Assembly: GCA_963774415.1 (NCBI GenBank)
Contig: CAVZEU010000007.1
Location: 226,107-290,106 of the forward strand
DNA: 64,000 bases
DNA from: SZUA-36 sp963774415
Lineage (GTDB): Bacteria > Pseudomonadota > Gammaproteobacteria > Xanthomonadales > SZUA-36
Reading direction: 5' to 3'
The notes beneath the pieces were generated by a model that searched no databases, was not told where the DNA came from, and worked only from the letters and a program-made list of their open reading frames with translations. How positions within the stretch are numbered: the first letter of the stretch is position 1; the number at the start of each line of letters is the position of its first letter. The position numbers were made by a program, and so were the translations under genes. Shown here piece by piece: positions 24,120-34,024 of the stretch.

Positions 24120-26825
24120 ATGAGAACACCGCGCGCTACAGTGATCCTGCTCGCCATCGTCCTGGCTTTCCTGCCAGCGCAAGCAACGGTCGCCGACAAC
24201 GCGCCGGACCGGCCCGTTGCGGTGCCGGTCGGACGACTGCCGCACACGGTCACCCCGCTGCACTATCGGCTCGACCTGACGGTGTTGCCCGATACAGCGG
24301 GGTTATCCGGAACGGCGGACATCGACATCGACATCCCCGAGGCGGTCGATCATTTCTATCTGCACGGCCGCAACCTCGAGGTCAGACGCGCGGCCGTCGT
24401 TGCCAACGGGCAGAGCTACCGCGCCCGCTATCGCCAGGTGGACGCCAGCGGCGTCGCGCTGATCACGTTACCGCGCACGTTCAGCGGCAACGTTTCCCTG
24501 CATTTTGAATACCGTGCGCCGTTCAGCCATTCGCTGGAAGGCGCTTACACGGCCAAGGTACATGGCCGGGCATACGTATTCACGCAATTCGAGGCCATTT
24601 CCGCACGCGATGTGTTCCCCGGCTTCGACGAACCGGTCTACAAGACCCCGTTCGATCTTTCGTTCAGGATCAGGCAGTCCGACACGGCCATTGCCAACAC
24701 GCCGCAAATGGCTGCCGAGATACTCGGCAACGGTCTGAAGCGGGTGCAATTTGCGACAACCAAGCCTCTGCCAACCTACCTGGTCGCATTCGCGGTGGGG
24801 GATTTCGACGTTGTTTCGGGAGAGCCGTTGCCCCCAAACGCCGTGCGTGACCGCCCGCTGCCGTTGCGCGCGATCACGGTCAAGGGCCGGGGGCAGGACG
24901 CGCAATTTGCCCTGGAGCACACAGGCGCCATCGTCGAAGCGCTGGAACGTTATTTCCAGATACCCTACCCCTACGCCAAGCTCGACATCCTGGCCGTACC
25001 GGATTTCGCGGCCGGTGCGATGGAAAACGCCGGTGCGATCACGTACCGGGACTCGATCGTGCTGATCGGTGCCGATGCAAACCCGCAAAGAAAGCGCCGC
25101 TTTTACTACGTGCACGCGCACGAATTGGCCCACCAGTGGTTCGGTGACATGGTCACGCCCGCCTGGTGGGACGACATCTGGCTGAACGAGGCTTTTGCGA
25201 CCTGGATGGGCTATGTCGCCCTGGACCTGTGGCAGCCGCAGCAGCACTACCGCCGCGAACTCTCAAGCCGCGGCGCCGAGGTGATGAACCTGGATTCGAA
25301 GGTCAGCGCGCGCCAGATCCGCCAGCCGGTCGCCGACCGGCACGATATCGCCGACGCCTTTGACGGCATCACCTACGCCAAGGGCGGCGCGGTGCTCGGC
25401 ATGTTCGAATCCTACCTGGGACGCGAGGCGTTCCGCGCCGGGGTGCAATCCTATCTGCACCGCCACGCCTGGAAGAGCGCCACCGCCGGGGATTTCATCG
25501 ACGCCCTGGCCAGCCAGGCGGGCCCGCACGGTGCAGAGGAGGTCAAGCTGGCTTTCGCTTCGTTCCTCGAACAACCCGGCCTGCCGTTGGTACGGGCGGA
25601 ACTCAAGTGCGAAAGCGGCGGCAACAGGCTGCAGCTGTCACAAACACGTTACCTGCCGTTGGGTTCAAAAGGCTCCGGTGCTCGAACCTGGCGTATCCCG
25701 GTCTGCATAAAAACGGGTGCGGATGACAAACCGCCGACAAAAACCTGCCATATGCTGAGCGGGGCCGAGCAGTCGTTCGACCTTCCCGGCGGGGTCTGCC
25801 CGGATTATTTGATGCCCAACGCCGATGATGCCGGTTATTACCGCTGGACGCTGCCGGGACGAGGCTGGCAAACCCTGCTGGCCCACAGCGACGCACTCGG
25901 CGTAAAAGAAAAACTTTCGCTGGCCGCCAGCCTCAAGGGCGCATTCGATTCAGGGGCTATCGATATCCCGGCCTACATGGGTCTCGCCCGCAGGCTGGCA
26001 GCGGAAAAGGACTGGCGGATCGCAACCACACCCCTGGCGACCATGCGCTTCATTTACGACCGGATAGCCACACGAGCGCAACGTCAACGCCTGCAAGACC
26101 GGTTCGCGGCGCTGTACGGCGGCATGCTCGACCGGGTGGGGCTGGGCCCGCCGCGAGACATCGACACGGCCCGCTCGCAGGCGACGCTGGTCGAATTCCT
26201 GGCGCTGAAAGCGCGGCTGCCGGCCCTGCGCGAACGGCTGCTGCGGATAGCGTACGACTACACCGGCTATCCCGGCGCCTCCGGGCTCCACCGGCAGGGC
26301 GCCAATACCAACCTGCTGGCAACGGCGCTGACCGTCGCGGTCCAGGAGGATCCTCCGGGACGGCCGTTCAGCCGGTATTTGCAGGACCTGGCACTGGTCT
26401 CGGACGACGCCGTGTTCCGGGGCCGCGCGCTCACTGCCCTTGGCGCCGGCGGGCATCCTGGGGCGAGCCCGGAATTGCTGCAACTGACCGTTTCTGCGCA
26501 ATTGCACGACAATGAAATCTACGACATCCTCTACCCGCAACTGAGGGATGAGGCGACGCGCGAAGCGGCGTGGGATTGGCTGCGGCGGAATTTCGACGCC
26601 TTGTTGGCGCGCATACCGGATTGGCGCAAAGGCCGCTTGGCAGGAGCCGGGGCCCATTTTTGCGACGCGGCCCACCGCGCCGAGGTCGAGGCGTTTTTCC
26701 GCCCGCAAATCACACAATTGAGCGGTGCGCCGCGGGCATTGGCCAACGCGCTTGAATCCATCGACCTGTGCATGGCGAAAAAGGCCTTTCACGAGCCCGG
26801 CTTGAACCGTTATTTGGCGCAATGA
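24120..26825 (+). CDS. M1-family zinc aminopeptidase, secreted
   Basis: A 901-residue peptidase with a signal peptide (to about 'AQATVA'). It has the exopeptidase motif GAMEN (residues 299-303) and zinc motif HELAH (334-338) followed by the third ligand Glu357 in 'NEAF', giving the standard HEXXH-X18-E. The N-terminal beta domain precedes and an ERAP1-like helical C-terminal domain of about 330 residues follows. It removes N-terminal residues from peptides, probably in the periplasm. It resembles the eukaryotic-type (ERAP/puromycin-sensitive) branch more than E. coli PepN in the C-terminal part. It stands alone. Confidence 0.92.
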   Translation: MRTPRATVILLAIVLAFLPAQATVADNAPDRPVAVPVGRLPHTVTPLHYRLDLTVLPDTAGLSGTADIDIDIPEAVDHFYLHGRNLEVRRAAVVANGQSYRARYRQVDASGVALITLPRTFSGNVSLHFEYRAPFSHSLEGAYTAKVHGRAYVFTQFEAISARDVFPGFDEPVYKTPFDLSFRIRQSDTAIANTPQMAAEILGNGLKRVQFATTKPLPTYLVAFAVGDFDVVSGEPLPPNAVRDRPLPLRAITVKGRGQDAQFALEHTGAIVEALERYFQIPYPYAKLDILAVPDFAAGAMENAGAITYRDSIVLIGADANPQRKRRFYYVHAHELAHQWFGDMVTPAWWDDIWLNEAFATWMGYVALDLWQPQQHYRRELSSRGAEVMNLDSKVSARQIRQPVADRHDIADAFDGITYAKGGAVLGMFESYLGREAFRAGVQSYLHRHAWKSATAGDFIDALASQAGPHGAEEVKLAFASFLEQPGLPLVRAELKCESGGNRLQLSQTRYLPLGSKGSGARTWRIPVCIKTGADDKPPTKTCHMLSGAEQSFDLPGGVCPDYLMPNADDAGYYRWTLPGRGWQTLLAHSDALGVKEKLSLAASLKGAFDSGAIDIPAYMGLARRLAAEKDWRIATTPLATMRFIYDRIATRAQRQRLQDRFAALYGGMLDRVGLGPPRDIDTARSQATLVEFLALKARLPALRERLLRIAYDYTGYPGASGLHRQGANTNLLATALTVAVQEDPPGRPFSRYLQDLALVSDDAVFRGRALTALGAGGHPGASPELLQLTVSAQLHDNEIYDILYPQLRDEATREAAWDWLRRNFDALLARIPDWRKGRLAGAGAHFCDAAHRAEVEAFFRPQITQLSGAPRALANALESIDLCMAKKAFHEPGLNRYLAQ

Positions 26826-27066
26826 ACGTCATCCCCCCGCGAAAGACGTGAAAGCGGGGACCTCCCGCGCCTGGCAAAGCGCATATTGAAACTACGTTCC
26901 GCTCAGCGGGCAGCTGCCCCGGGACACGTTCAAAACACCCTTGTCCACTGGCATCCGCTCCCGGCGGATGCAGTAGATGCAGTCAGCCGATTTTTTCCGT
27001 GGATGATTAAAGGCGCCGCAAGTTGGGAATGATATCGGGGACGGTGCATGAATACGGCGCACCGCC

Positions 27067-27113
27067 GGGGCATTAGCGGGCCTTTCGGCTTTCCGTTGCC
27101 GCGGGAATGCCCC
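27067..27113. repeat. Inverted repeat downstream of serA
   Basis: Eight-base arms GGGGCATT (27067-27074) and AATGCCCC (27106-27113) enclose a GC-rich loop of 31 bases. The right arm ends five bases past the serA stop. It could be a transcript end, without a T-tract. The rest of the gap from 26826 shows no gene. Confidence 0.3.
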
Positions 27114-27118
27114 GCTGG

Positions 27119-28300
27119 CTAAACTGCCGGCGGCAGCAACCTCGCCCGGATAACCCCCTCGGCGCCGCGGATCGCGCTCATGACGCCCTTGTCCGGCGAG
27201 TTCTCGACATCGATGATCGAGTAGGCGAAATCGCCGCGGCTGCGGTTGACCATGTCGATGACGTTCATTTCGTGATCGGCCAGCACCGACAGCACGCTGT
27301 TGAGCACCTTGGGTACGTTCTGGTTGCAGAAAGTGATCCGGAAACCGCCGTTCCTGGCCATCCGTGTATTCGGGTAATTCACCGAGTTGAGGATGTTGCC
27401 GTTATCGAGAAAGTCGACCAACTGGTCGGCCGCCATGACCGCGCAGTTTTCCTCGGCCTGGCGCGTGCTGGCGCCGATATGGGGCATCAGCAGCACGTTG
27501 GTGCGCCCCAGCAGGTCAGGGTGCGGGAAGTCCGTGATGTAGACGGCCAGGCGGCCGCTGTCGAGGGCGGCGGTGACGGCCGGCAGGTCGACGACCGCGT
27601 CTCGGGCGAAGTTGAGCAACCGGGCCCCGGGTTTGGCGCGCGCCAGCAGGTCGGCGTCGACCAGGCCCGTGGTCTGCTCCGTAGCCGGTACGTGCAGGGT
27701 CAGGAAGTCGGCCACGTCAACCACGGCCTGCAAGCTGTCCGCCTTCTGCACCCGGCTCGAAATCCGCCAGGCCGCTTCAACGGACAGCGCCGGGTCGTAT
27801 CCCACCACTTTCATGCCGAGTTCCAGCGCCATGTTCGCGACCATCGAGCCAATGGCCCCGAGACCGACGACGCCCAGCGTCATTCCGAAGATCTCGGAGC
27901 CCGCAAACCGTTTCTTGTTGGCTTCCAGGGTCTTGTTCAGTTCCGCCACGTCACGGACATTGGCCAGGGTTTGTACGTAATTCATCGCGCCGAAGATATC
28001 CCGCGACCCCAGCAACAAACCGGCGGCGACCAGTTCCTTGACGGCATTGGCGTTGGCCCCGGGTGTGTTGAACACGACAATACCGCGTTCGGCGTAACGC
28101 TCGATGGGGATATTGTTAACCCCGGCGCCGGCACGGACCACGGCCAGCACGCTGTCCTCGATCACCTCGTCATGCAACTTGTAGCTGCGCAACAAAATGG
28201 CGTCGGCGGGGGTCAGGTCAGGTCCTGCCTGGTAACGGTCGGCAGGCAACCGGGCCAGGCCTTTCTCGGCAAGCTGGTTATAGATACGTATTGTCTTCAT
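27119..28300 (-). CDS. serA: D-3-phosphoglycerate dehydrogenase
   Basis: A 393-residue D-2-hydroxyacid dehydrogenase: NAD-binding 'LGVVGLGAIGSMVANMA', 'LNFARDAVVD' with the catalytic Arg, 'PHIGASTRQAEENCA' with the catalytic His, and a C-terminal ACT domain of about 75 residues. It catalyses the first step of serine synthesis. The position of the usual catalytic Glu reads 'TDFPHPDLLG', in the style of the short SerA group ('TDFP'), with Pro-Asp where Glu is common. Start ATG 28300. It is the last gene of a long minus-strand series. Confidence 0.92.
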   Translation of the reverse strand: MKTIRIYNQLAEKGLARLPADRYQAGPDLTPADAILLRSYKLHDEVIEDSVLAVVRAGAGVNNIPIERYAERGIVVFNTPGANANAVKELVAAGLLLGSRDIFGAMNYVQTLANVRDVAELNKTLEANKKRFAGSEIFGMTLGVVGLGAIGSMVANMALELGMKVVGYDPALSVEAAWRISSRVQKADSLQAVVDVADFLTLHVPATEQTTGLVDADLLARAKPGARLLNFARDAVVDLPAVTAALDSGRLAVYITDFPHPDLLGRTNVLLMPHIGASTRQAEENCAVMAADQLVDFLDNGNILNSVNYPNTRMARNGGFRITFCNQNVPKVLNSVLSVLADHEMNVIDMVNRSRGDFAYSIIDVENSPDKGVMSAIRGAEGVIRARLLPPAV

Positions 28301-28372
28301 GCTGTGACCGTTTTGTAGAAGATTCAAATGAGGCGGGGAAAAAACGGATTGTACTGCAATCTGGGGATAATG

Positions 28373-29266
28373 CTAGGACTCTTCCAACATGGATTTCAAA
28401 TGCCTGATATGGGCGGGTCCGACCTCGCAGCAACCGCCGATGATACGCGCCCCGGCGGCCAGCCAACCGGCGGCGTGGCCGGCGTACATTTGCGGTGTCA
28501 CGTCGGTACGCGGCGGCGGTATGGCGTCGTCGCCGTGGTAGTCCCATTGCTCTGGTATCGGCGTAAAAGCATTGGCGTAGGCGCCCACCGGCAGATCGGA
28601 CAGCGCCAGCAACGCCGGCAACGCGCGGCTGATCGCTTCCGGAGGAGAACAATTGAGCAACACGGCGGCGAGCCCCAACCCCGCCACGTCCTGCCAGGCC
28701 GATTCGATGGACTCACCGCTGCGCAGGCGTGCGGCCCCGGCGTCATCGATCGACCACGACAGCCACACCGGCAGCCCCGTTTCCAGCGCGGCAAGCGCCG
28801 CGGCCCGGGCTTCCAGGCGGCAGGACAAAGTCTCACAGAGCATGATATCCACGTGCGGCGCCAGCAAGTCGGCCTGTTCGCGATACAGCACCGCGGTCTG
28901 TTCGTAATCACCGACCAGGTCCGGCCGGTAACTGCCGTACTGGGGTCCCAGCGAGCCGGCGATGAGCACGGGTCTGGCGCAGCGATCACGCGCCCTCTGC
29001 GCCAGTTCGGCCGCGAGCCTGTTCATTTCTCCCAACCGCCCGAGCAAGCCCGCCGGTTCGAAATTATTGCGAATACAGGCGTAGGAATTGGCCGTGATGA
29101 CATCGGCGCCCGCACGGATGTAATCCTCGTGCACCGCAACCACTGCTTCGGGATCGTCGAACAGCGCCTTTGCCGACCACAGCACGCCCTGGGCGGCAGC
29201 GCCGCGGTTGATGAGTTCCTGGCCCATGCCGCCGTCCAGCAGGAGCGGTTTTGCAGCGGTTCTCAC
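28373..29266 (-). CDS. Homocysteine S-methyltransferase-family protein
   Basis: A 297-residue protein with 'LLLDGGMGQELINRG' at the start, 'GADVITANSY', 'GSLGPQYGSY', and the zinc-binding cysteines in 'VLLNCSPPEAI' and 'IIGGCCEVGP'. It transfers a methyl group to homocysteine from S-methylmethionine or a similar donor; the donor cannot be told. Start GTG 29266 has AGGA five bases upstream. It follows moeA by 10 bases, so it is probably in that operon, although the functions differ. Confidence 0.85.
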   Translation of the reverse strand: MRTAAKPLLLDGGMGQELINRGAAAQGVLWSAKALFDDPEAVVAVHEDYIRAGADVITANSYACIRNNFEPAGLLGRLGEMNRLAAELAQRARDRCARPVLIAGSLGPQYGSYRPDLVGDYEQTAVLYREQADLLAPHVDIMLCETLSCRLEARAAALAALETGLPVWLSWSIDDAGAARLRSGESIESAWQDVAGLGLAAVLLNCSPPEAISRALPALLALSDLPVGAYANAFTPIPEQWDYHGDDAIPPPRTDVTPQMYAGHAAGWLAAGARIIGGCCEVGPAHIRHLKSMLEES

Positions 29267-29276
29267 GCCGTCCTGG

Positions 29277-30464
29277 CTAAAAAAAGGACCAGGGGATAAA
29301 GTCGGCGGGCCCGCCCATGACGATGTCCTGACCGGGCGCCTGCACCACCATGCCGTCACCCCAGCTTGCCGAAAACAGGACACCGCTGCTCTGCTTGCTG
29401 TACACCTCGACGCCCTCCGGCGTCATGCGCGCTCGCAGGTACTCCTGCCTCGCGCTGCCCTTGTGCTCGAATAGCGCCGTCAGCTCGAGCGGTGTGATGT
29501 CGCCGTCAGCGATGCCCTGGCAAGCGAACAGGTAGGGCCGCGCAATGACGAGAAGGGTCACCAGCGCCGACACCGGGTTTCCCGGCAGGCCCAAAAATGG
29601 GGTCCCCGCCACGTCGCCGAAGGCGAAGGGTTTGCCCGGTTTGATCGCAACCCGCCACAGATCCAGCCGGCCGAGTGATTCGACCACCGGTTTGACGTGG
29701 TCCTCCTCGCCCACCGAAACACCGCCGGAGGTGATGATCACGTCCGCCTCGCGGCCGGCCCGCGTCAGGACGTCGGCGATGACGTCCCGGTCGTCCTCGG
29801 CAATGCCGAAGTCCAGCACCTCGAATCCCCATGCCTCGAGCAGGCCCGCCAGCATGTAGCGGTTGGAATTGTAAATCTGGCCCGGACCGGCCTCCTCGCC
29901 CGGCTCCACCAGTTCGGAACCGGTGGAAATGACGGCGGCCCTGAGGCGCCGCCTGGCCTCGACCTCGGCAAAACCGAGCGACGCGATCAATCCGAGGTCC
30001 TGCGGCTTGAGCCGCCGGCCGGCCTTCAGGACCACGCTGCCGCGCTTGATGTCCTGGCCGCGGGGCCGGATATTGGCGCGCACTTGCGGCAACTCGAGGA
30101 CGCGCACGGAGCCCTCGCCGGCGTGGCAATTTTCCTGCATGACGACCAGGTCGGCGCCGGCGGGGATTTCGGCACCGGTAAAAATCCGTGCGGCCGTGCC
30201 CGCGGCCAGCGCCTGCGGCACCGCACCGGCAATGATGCGCTGGCTGACCGGCAACGGCTGCTCCGGGCCCGGCCAGTCGCGGTGGCGCAAGGCGTACCCG
30301 TCCATCGCGCTGTTGTCCGCGGGCGGCACGTCGATGCCGGCAACGACATCGCCGGCCAGCACGCGCCCGAGCGACTCCCGCAGGGGCACGGTTTGCGTAT
30401 CGGCCAGGATGCGGGCGGAGTCCAGCAAGCGCCCGATGGCTTCCGGCAGGCTGAGCATGCTCAT
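29277..30464 (-). CDS. moeA: Molybdopterin molybdenumtransferase
   Basis: A 395-residue protein with the MoeA order: 'LGRVLAGDVVAGIDVPPADNSAMDGYA', 'GEEAGPGQIYNSNRYML', 'IITSGGVSVGEEDHVK', 'PGKPFAFG' and 'FLGLPGNPVSALV'. It inserts molybdate into molybdopterin. Its ATG overlaps the moaB stop (ATGA). The cofactor is needed by the formate dehydrogenase encoded upstream on the same strand. Confidence 0.94.
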   Translation of the reverse strand: MSMLSLPEAIGRLLDSARILADTQTVPLRESLGRVLAGDVVAGIDVPPADNSAMDGYALRHRDWPGPEQPLPVSQRIIAGAVPQALAAGTAARIFTGAEIPAGADLVVMQENCHAGEGSVRVLELPQVRANIRPRGQDIKRGSVVLKAGRRLKPQDLGLIASLGFAEVEARRRLRAAVISTGSELVEPGEEAGPGQIYNSNRYMLAGLLEAWGFEVLDFGIAEDDRDVIADVLTRAGREADVIITSGGVSVGEEDHVKPVVESLGRLDLWRVAIKPGKPFAFGDVAGTPFLGLPGNPVSALVTLLVIARPYLFACQGIADGDITPLELTALFEHKGSARQEYLRARMTPEGVEVYSKQSSGVLFSASWGDGMVVQAPGQDIVMGGPADFIPWSFF

Positions 30465-30985
30465 CGCAAATGGGCGCCCGAGCGCGTCTGCGCGACAAAA
30501 TTGCAGGGCCGGTGACGGCTGTCCAACTGCTCCGCCAGTATCCGCTTCCAGCCGGTGCGGCAGGCCCCGGTCGAACCGGGCAGGCAGAAAATCAGCGTCT
30601 CGTTGGCAATGCCCGCCAGGGCCCGCGACTGGACCGTGGAAGAACCGATTTCCTCATAGGACAGTTGCCGGAACAACTCGCCGAATCCTTCGATAAAGGT
30701 GTCGAATAACGGCCGCAGCGCTTCCGGTGTCGAATCCCGGTTGGTCAGGCCCGTGCCGCCGGTGGTAATGACAACGTCGACTTTCTCGTCCGCGATCCAC
30801 TCGGAGACCGTGGCCCGGCTGCTGTAGACGTCGTCTTTGCACAACCGCCGCGCCGCCAGGATGTGGCCGGCGGAGGTCAGCAGTTCCTGCAGCGACTGGC
30901 CGGAGGTGTCATTGTCCAGCGTGCGCGTGTCGGACAGGGTCAAAACGGCGATGTTGAGTGGGACGAACTCTGACGGCTGATGCAA
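30461..30985 (-). CDS. moaB: Molybdenum cofactor biosynthesis protein B
   Basis: A 174-residue protein close to E. coli MoaB in length and motifs: 'IAVLTLSDTR', 'ITTGGTGLTNRDSTPEAL', 'LSYEEIGSSTVQSRALAG', 'FCLPGSTGACRTGW' and 'RPCNF'. It adenylylates or binds molybdopterin. The start is taken as TTG 30985 because AAGGAG lies six bases upstream; a TTG at 31009 would put that site inside the gene. It sits between mobA and moeA. Confidence 0.92.
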   Translation of the reverse strand: MHQPSEFVPLNIAVLTLSDTRTLDNDTSGQSLQELLTSAGHILAARRLCKDDVYSSRATVSEWIADEKVDVVITTGGTGLTNRDSTPEALRPLFDTFIEGFGELFRQLSYEEIGSSTVQSRALAGIANETLIFCLPGSTGACRTGWKRILAEQLDSRHRPCNFVAQTRSGAHLR

Positions 30986-31005
30986 GGCGGTCTCCTTAAA
31001 TCTGT

Positions 31006-31638
31006 TCAATCTTGATCGAGGTCGAGCCAGCCGCTGGCGGCTTTCAGCTCCCCGGGTGAATTGACATTATAAAACGGCGGCGGTTCGCAAGCCTCCCACT
31101 CGACAACGACATGCGGCAAAAGGCCCAGCACCTGCTTCAGCCCGCTGTCCCCCTCGCTGACCGCTATTTCCTGCACCACGCCGAGGTGCGAGGTGTGCCA
31201 CAGCGTGAAGGTGGGCTGCAACACGCCCCGCCACGAGACCACCGCCACCGGGTGTTCCGCCCCGCCGTCCGCGGATTGCAGCCGCGCCGCGAGGTCCAGC
31301 GGCACGAACGGCGCATCGCAGGGACACAGCAGCAGCGAGGTTTCGCCGCCGCCTTCCGCCAGGTGGTGGAGGGCGGCATAAAGGCCCGACAGCGGGCCGC
31401 GGTAGCGTTTGAGCAGGTCGGGCACCAGCGGCAGACCGAACGCTTCGAATTCACTGTCGCTGCTCTCGCTGCCGTCACTGCTGATCATCAACCGCCCCAC
31501 CTGGGGCCGCAAGCGGCGAATGACATGCGCCAACAGCGGCTCGCCGGCCAGCGGCACCAGCGCCTTGTTCATTCCGCCCATGCGGCTCGCGCGACCGCCC
31601 GCGAGAATGACACCGGCCGGCTTGCTTTCGTTGCTCAT
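31006..31638 (-). CDS. mobA: Molybdenum cofactor guanylyltransferase
   Basis: A 210-residue nucleotidyltransferase with 'GVILAGGRASRMGGMNKALVPLAG' (the GTP-binding LAGG-x-S-x-R-M-G pattern), 'LLLCPCDAPFVP' and 'YNVNSPGEL'. It adds GMP to the Mo cofactor to make bis-MGD, the form used by the DMSO-reductase-type formate dehydrogenase in this window. It precedes moaB by 20 bases and follows the GMC gene by 36. Confidence 0.92.
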   Translation of the reverse strand: MSNESKPAGVILAGGRASRMGGMNKALVPLAGEPLLAHVIRRLRPQVGRLMISSDGSESSDSEFEAFGLPLVPDLLKRYRGPLSGLYAALHHLAEGGGETSLLLCPCDAPFVPLDLAARLQSADGGAEHPVAVVSWRGVLQPTFTLWHTSHLGVVQEIAVSEGDSGLKQVLGLLPHVVVEWEACEPPPFYNVNSPGELKAASGWLDLDQD

Positions 31639-31674
31639 GTTGTCAGATCTCTCCACGTCCGCACTCTCCTGCTG

Positions 31675-33399
31675 TCAACCGCCGCCCGCGGCGGCGGCCT
31701 TTTCTGCCGCCGCCGCGGACGTCCTCGCCCCGCCCAGTTGCGCGATGATCCTGTCCGCCACGCGGAACGCGTTGGCATAGATCGTCCACGTATACGGCAC
31801 GCTGCCGCCCGTAGGCATGAAGCTGCCGTCGGTGACGTACAGGTTGTCGACCTCGTGCGCCCGGCAATCGGCGTTGAGCACCGAGGATGCCGGGTCGGTG
31901 CCAAAACGGCAACCCCCGGCCACCAGGTTCGGCGGCGGCGAGCCGCTCAGGCCCCAGGTCACCTTGTCCGCGCCCAGCGACTTCAGCAGGCTGCGGCCCT
32001 TGTTGGTCAAAAACCGTCCGACCTTCAGGTCATGCGGGTGGTATCCGACCCGGACCCTCGCAACCGGGGTCGACCAGCGGTCCTTGTACTTGGGATCCAG
32101 CGAGACAAAGCAGTCGTCATTGGGCAGCCAGTCGCAAAAGGTTTCGAACCGCAGGTAGCGCACGCCGACGAAATCCGCTTCGAGCTTTGCCTTGAGGGCC
32201 TGGCCCCAAAGCAGGCCGTCCTCGCCGTACTTGACGCGGTTGGCGTGATTGATCGGGTTGGGATGGCGCATCAGGAATTCGATCGTGCCGCCCTTGACCT
32301 TGCCGAGCTCCTCATCGTCGATGAAATACCAGTCCTGCACGGCCCGGTTCACGAACGGGCCGAAGACTTTCAGTTGGTCGATCTTGTGCTGCGCCATGCC
32401 GGCGTAGTGAAAGTGCCCGGTGCCGGCGCCGCCGGCCGAAAAAATCAGGTTCCTGCCCACCTGGCCGCTACCGTTGGCGAGGCCGTGCGGATGTCTCGGG
32501 CCGCTCGAGAGCAGCAACAGGCGGGCCGTTTCGATCGCCTGGCAGGCCACCACGAAAATACGCGCCGTGACCATTTGCCGGCCAGCCGCCAGGTCGTAGT
32601 AATGCGCGGCGATGACGCGGCCCCGCTTGTCGCTTTCGAGCCGGTAGACCTTGGCATGGGCGCGAATGTCGCAACGCCCCAGGCGCCGCGCGTGGTGCAG
32701 CAGCGCCGCCCTCGAACTGCCCTTGGCGCCGCTGGAACAGCCATAACTTCCGCAGTAACCCGAATACTGGCAGGGCTGCCGCTGCAGTGCCGGCCTTGAA
32801 AGTATCGCACGCGGAACCGGGAACGGGTGCAGGCCCTGGCGGGTGAACGTCTCGTCGATCCAAGCCGCGACCGGGTGCTCGGCGGTCGGCGGCTGGGGGA
32901 AGTCCTTGCTCGACCGGGGTTCCTGGTTGGGGTGAGCGGTCACCCGGCCCGACACACCCACCACCCGCTCGGTTTTCGTGTAGTAGGGCTCCAGGTCCGC
33001 GTAGCTGATCGGCCAATCGGCGATGTTCGCGCCCTCGATCGGCCCGTACGCCGACAACAGCCTGAAATCCGGTGGTTTGAGCCGGTGGAAGAAGCCGCTC
33101 ATGAAGTTCGACGAACCGCCCACGCAGTTGCCGTTCCAGAAGTCACGGCCGGATTCATAAGTCGGGGCCGCGCGCCAACCGCCGCCACGGGCCCGGTCCT
33201 CGATAACGTGAAACTCGTCGTGCAACCTGGGCGTGAAGACGCTGCGGCGGCAGCAGGCCAACTCGTCCTTGTAGAAATCGCCTTCTTCGAACCAGGGCCC
33301 TTTTTCCAACACCACGACGCGATAACCCGCCTCGGCCAGCGACAGCGCCACCGGCCCGCCGCCGGCCCCGCTGCCTATGACGCAGATGTCGTAGTCCAT
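31675..33399 (-). CDS. GMC-family oxidoreductase
   Basis: A 574-residue FAD enzyme: 'ICVIGSGAGGGPVALSLAEAG' at the N-terminus, the GMC signature around 'GNCVGGSSNFMSGFF', and the C-terminal domain 'NLYVTDGSFMPTGG' then 'TWTIYANAFRVADRI'. A Cys pattern C-x5-C-x4-C in 'CQYSGYCGSYGC' recalls the [3Fe-4S] site of FAD glucose dehydrogenases. It oxidises an alcohol or sugar; the substrate is unknown. Its ATG shares one base with the stop of the small subunit gene, the typical pairing for gluconate- or glucose-dehydrogenase complexes. It ends in an Ala/Gly-rich tail. Confidence 0.88.
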   Translation of the reverse strand: MDYDICVIGSGAGGGPVALSLAEAGYRVVVLEKGPWFEEGDFYKDELACCRRSVFTPRLHDEFHVIEDRARGGGWRAAPTYESGRDFWNGNCVGGSSNFMSGFFHRLKPPDFRLLSAYGPIEGANIADWPISYADLEPYYTKTERVVGVSGRVTAHPNQEPRSSKDFPQPPTAEHPVAAWIDETFTRQGLHPFPVPRAILSRPALQRQPCQYSGYCGSYGCSSGAKGSSRAALLHHARRLGRCDIRAHAKVYRLESDKRGRVIAAHYYDLAAGRQMVTARIFVVACQAIETARLLLLSSGPRHPHGLANGSGQVGRNLIFSAGGAGTGHFHYAGMAQHKIDQLKVFGPFVNRAVQDWYFIDDEELGKVKGGTIEFLMRHPNPINHANRVKYGEDGLLWGQALKAKLEADFVGVRYLRFETFCDWLPNDDCFVSLDPKYKDRWSTPVARVRVGYHPHDLKVGRFLTNKGRSLLKSLGADKVTWGLSGSPPPNLVAGGCRFGTDPASSVLNADCRAHEVDNLYVTDGSFMPTGGSVPYTWTIYANAFRVADRIIAQLGGARTSAAAAEKAAAAGGG

Positions 33400-34022
33400 C
33401 ACTTCAACCGGGTATAGATCTTGTCTCGCGGCGGCCGCGGGAACCCCGGCCGGTGCTGCAACCAGCGCCAGCCTATGCCGCCGGGGTTGCCGCCGTAGAC
33501 CGGGTCGGCGAGCAGGGCCTCGAGCACATAGCCGAGCACCAGCGCCAGCCAGTGCTCGCCCCAGTGCGTGTGCCTGGCGATATCGTTCACCAGCAATTCC
33601 CGCTGCTGCTCGTCCAACCGCGGGAACGGCGTGGAAAACCTTTCCTGGCTGGCTTCCTGCACGGTGGCGATACGCCGCAGCAGGAAACGTTGCAGGCCGG
33701 GCTCCATGCCCTCGCGGAATACCGTGAATTCCATGTACGCAACGGCGTTTACGTCGCCGGCGCCCGGGGAGCCGGGCCCCTTGGGCAACAGGTGCTCGGC
33801 AAGCGCCGTCATCACGTCGCGTTGTTCCGTCGTGAAGCGGTGCAGCGCGTCCGCCTGCTGCCGCTCCTGGGCCCATACCAATGGCAGGTTGACGGCGACC
33901 GGGGCGGCCGACAACGCAGCCGCACCCGTTACCAGGAACGAGCGGCGGCTGAGGTGCTTCGCATCCGCCGCCGAGGCCGGCAGCAGGCGCCTCTCGTCGC
34001 TGTCGCTGTGAAGCCGTTTCAT
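33399..34022 (-). CDS. Gluconate 2-dehydrogenase subunit 3-like protein (Tat signal)
   Basis: A 207-residue protein with a twin-arginine-type signal (SRRSFLVTGAAALSAAP at about residues 26-42) followed by the subunit-3 domain ('TTEQRDVMTALAEHLLPKG', 'VAYMEFT', 'LLADPVYGGNPGGIGWRWLQH'). The small subunit carries the signal for the folded GMC partner, so both likely reach the periplasm together. It lies two bases after the thioredoxin-like gene. No cytochrome subunit follows. Confidence 0.85.
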   Translation of the reverse strand: MKRLHSDSDERRLLPASAADAKHLSRRSFLVTGAAALSAAPVAVNLPLVWAQERQQADALHRFTTEQRDVMTALAEHLLPKGPGSPGAGDVNAVAYMEFTVFREGMEPGLQRFLLRRIATVQEASQERFSTPFPRLDEQQRELLVNDIARHTHWGEHWLALVLGYVLEALLADPVYGGNPGGIGWRWLQHRPGFPRPPRDKIYTRLK

Positions 34023-34024
34023 GC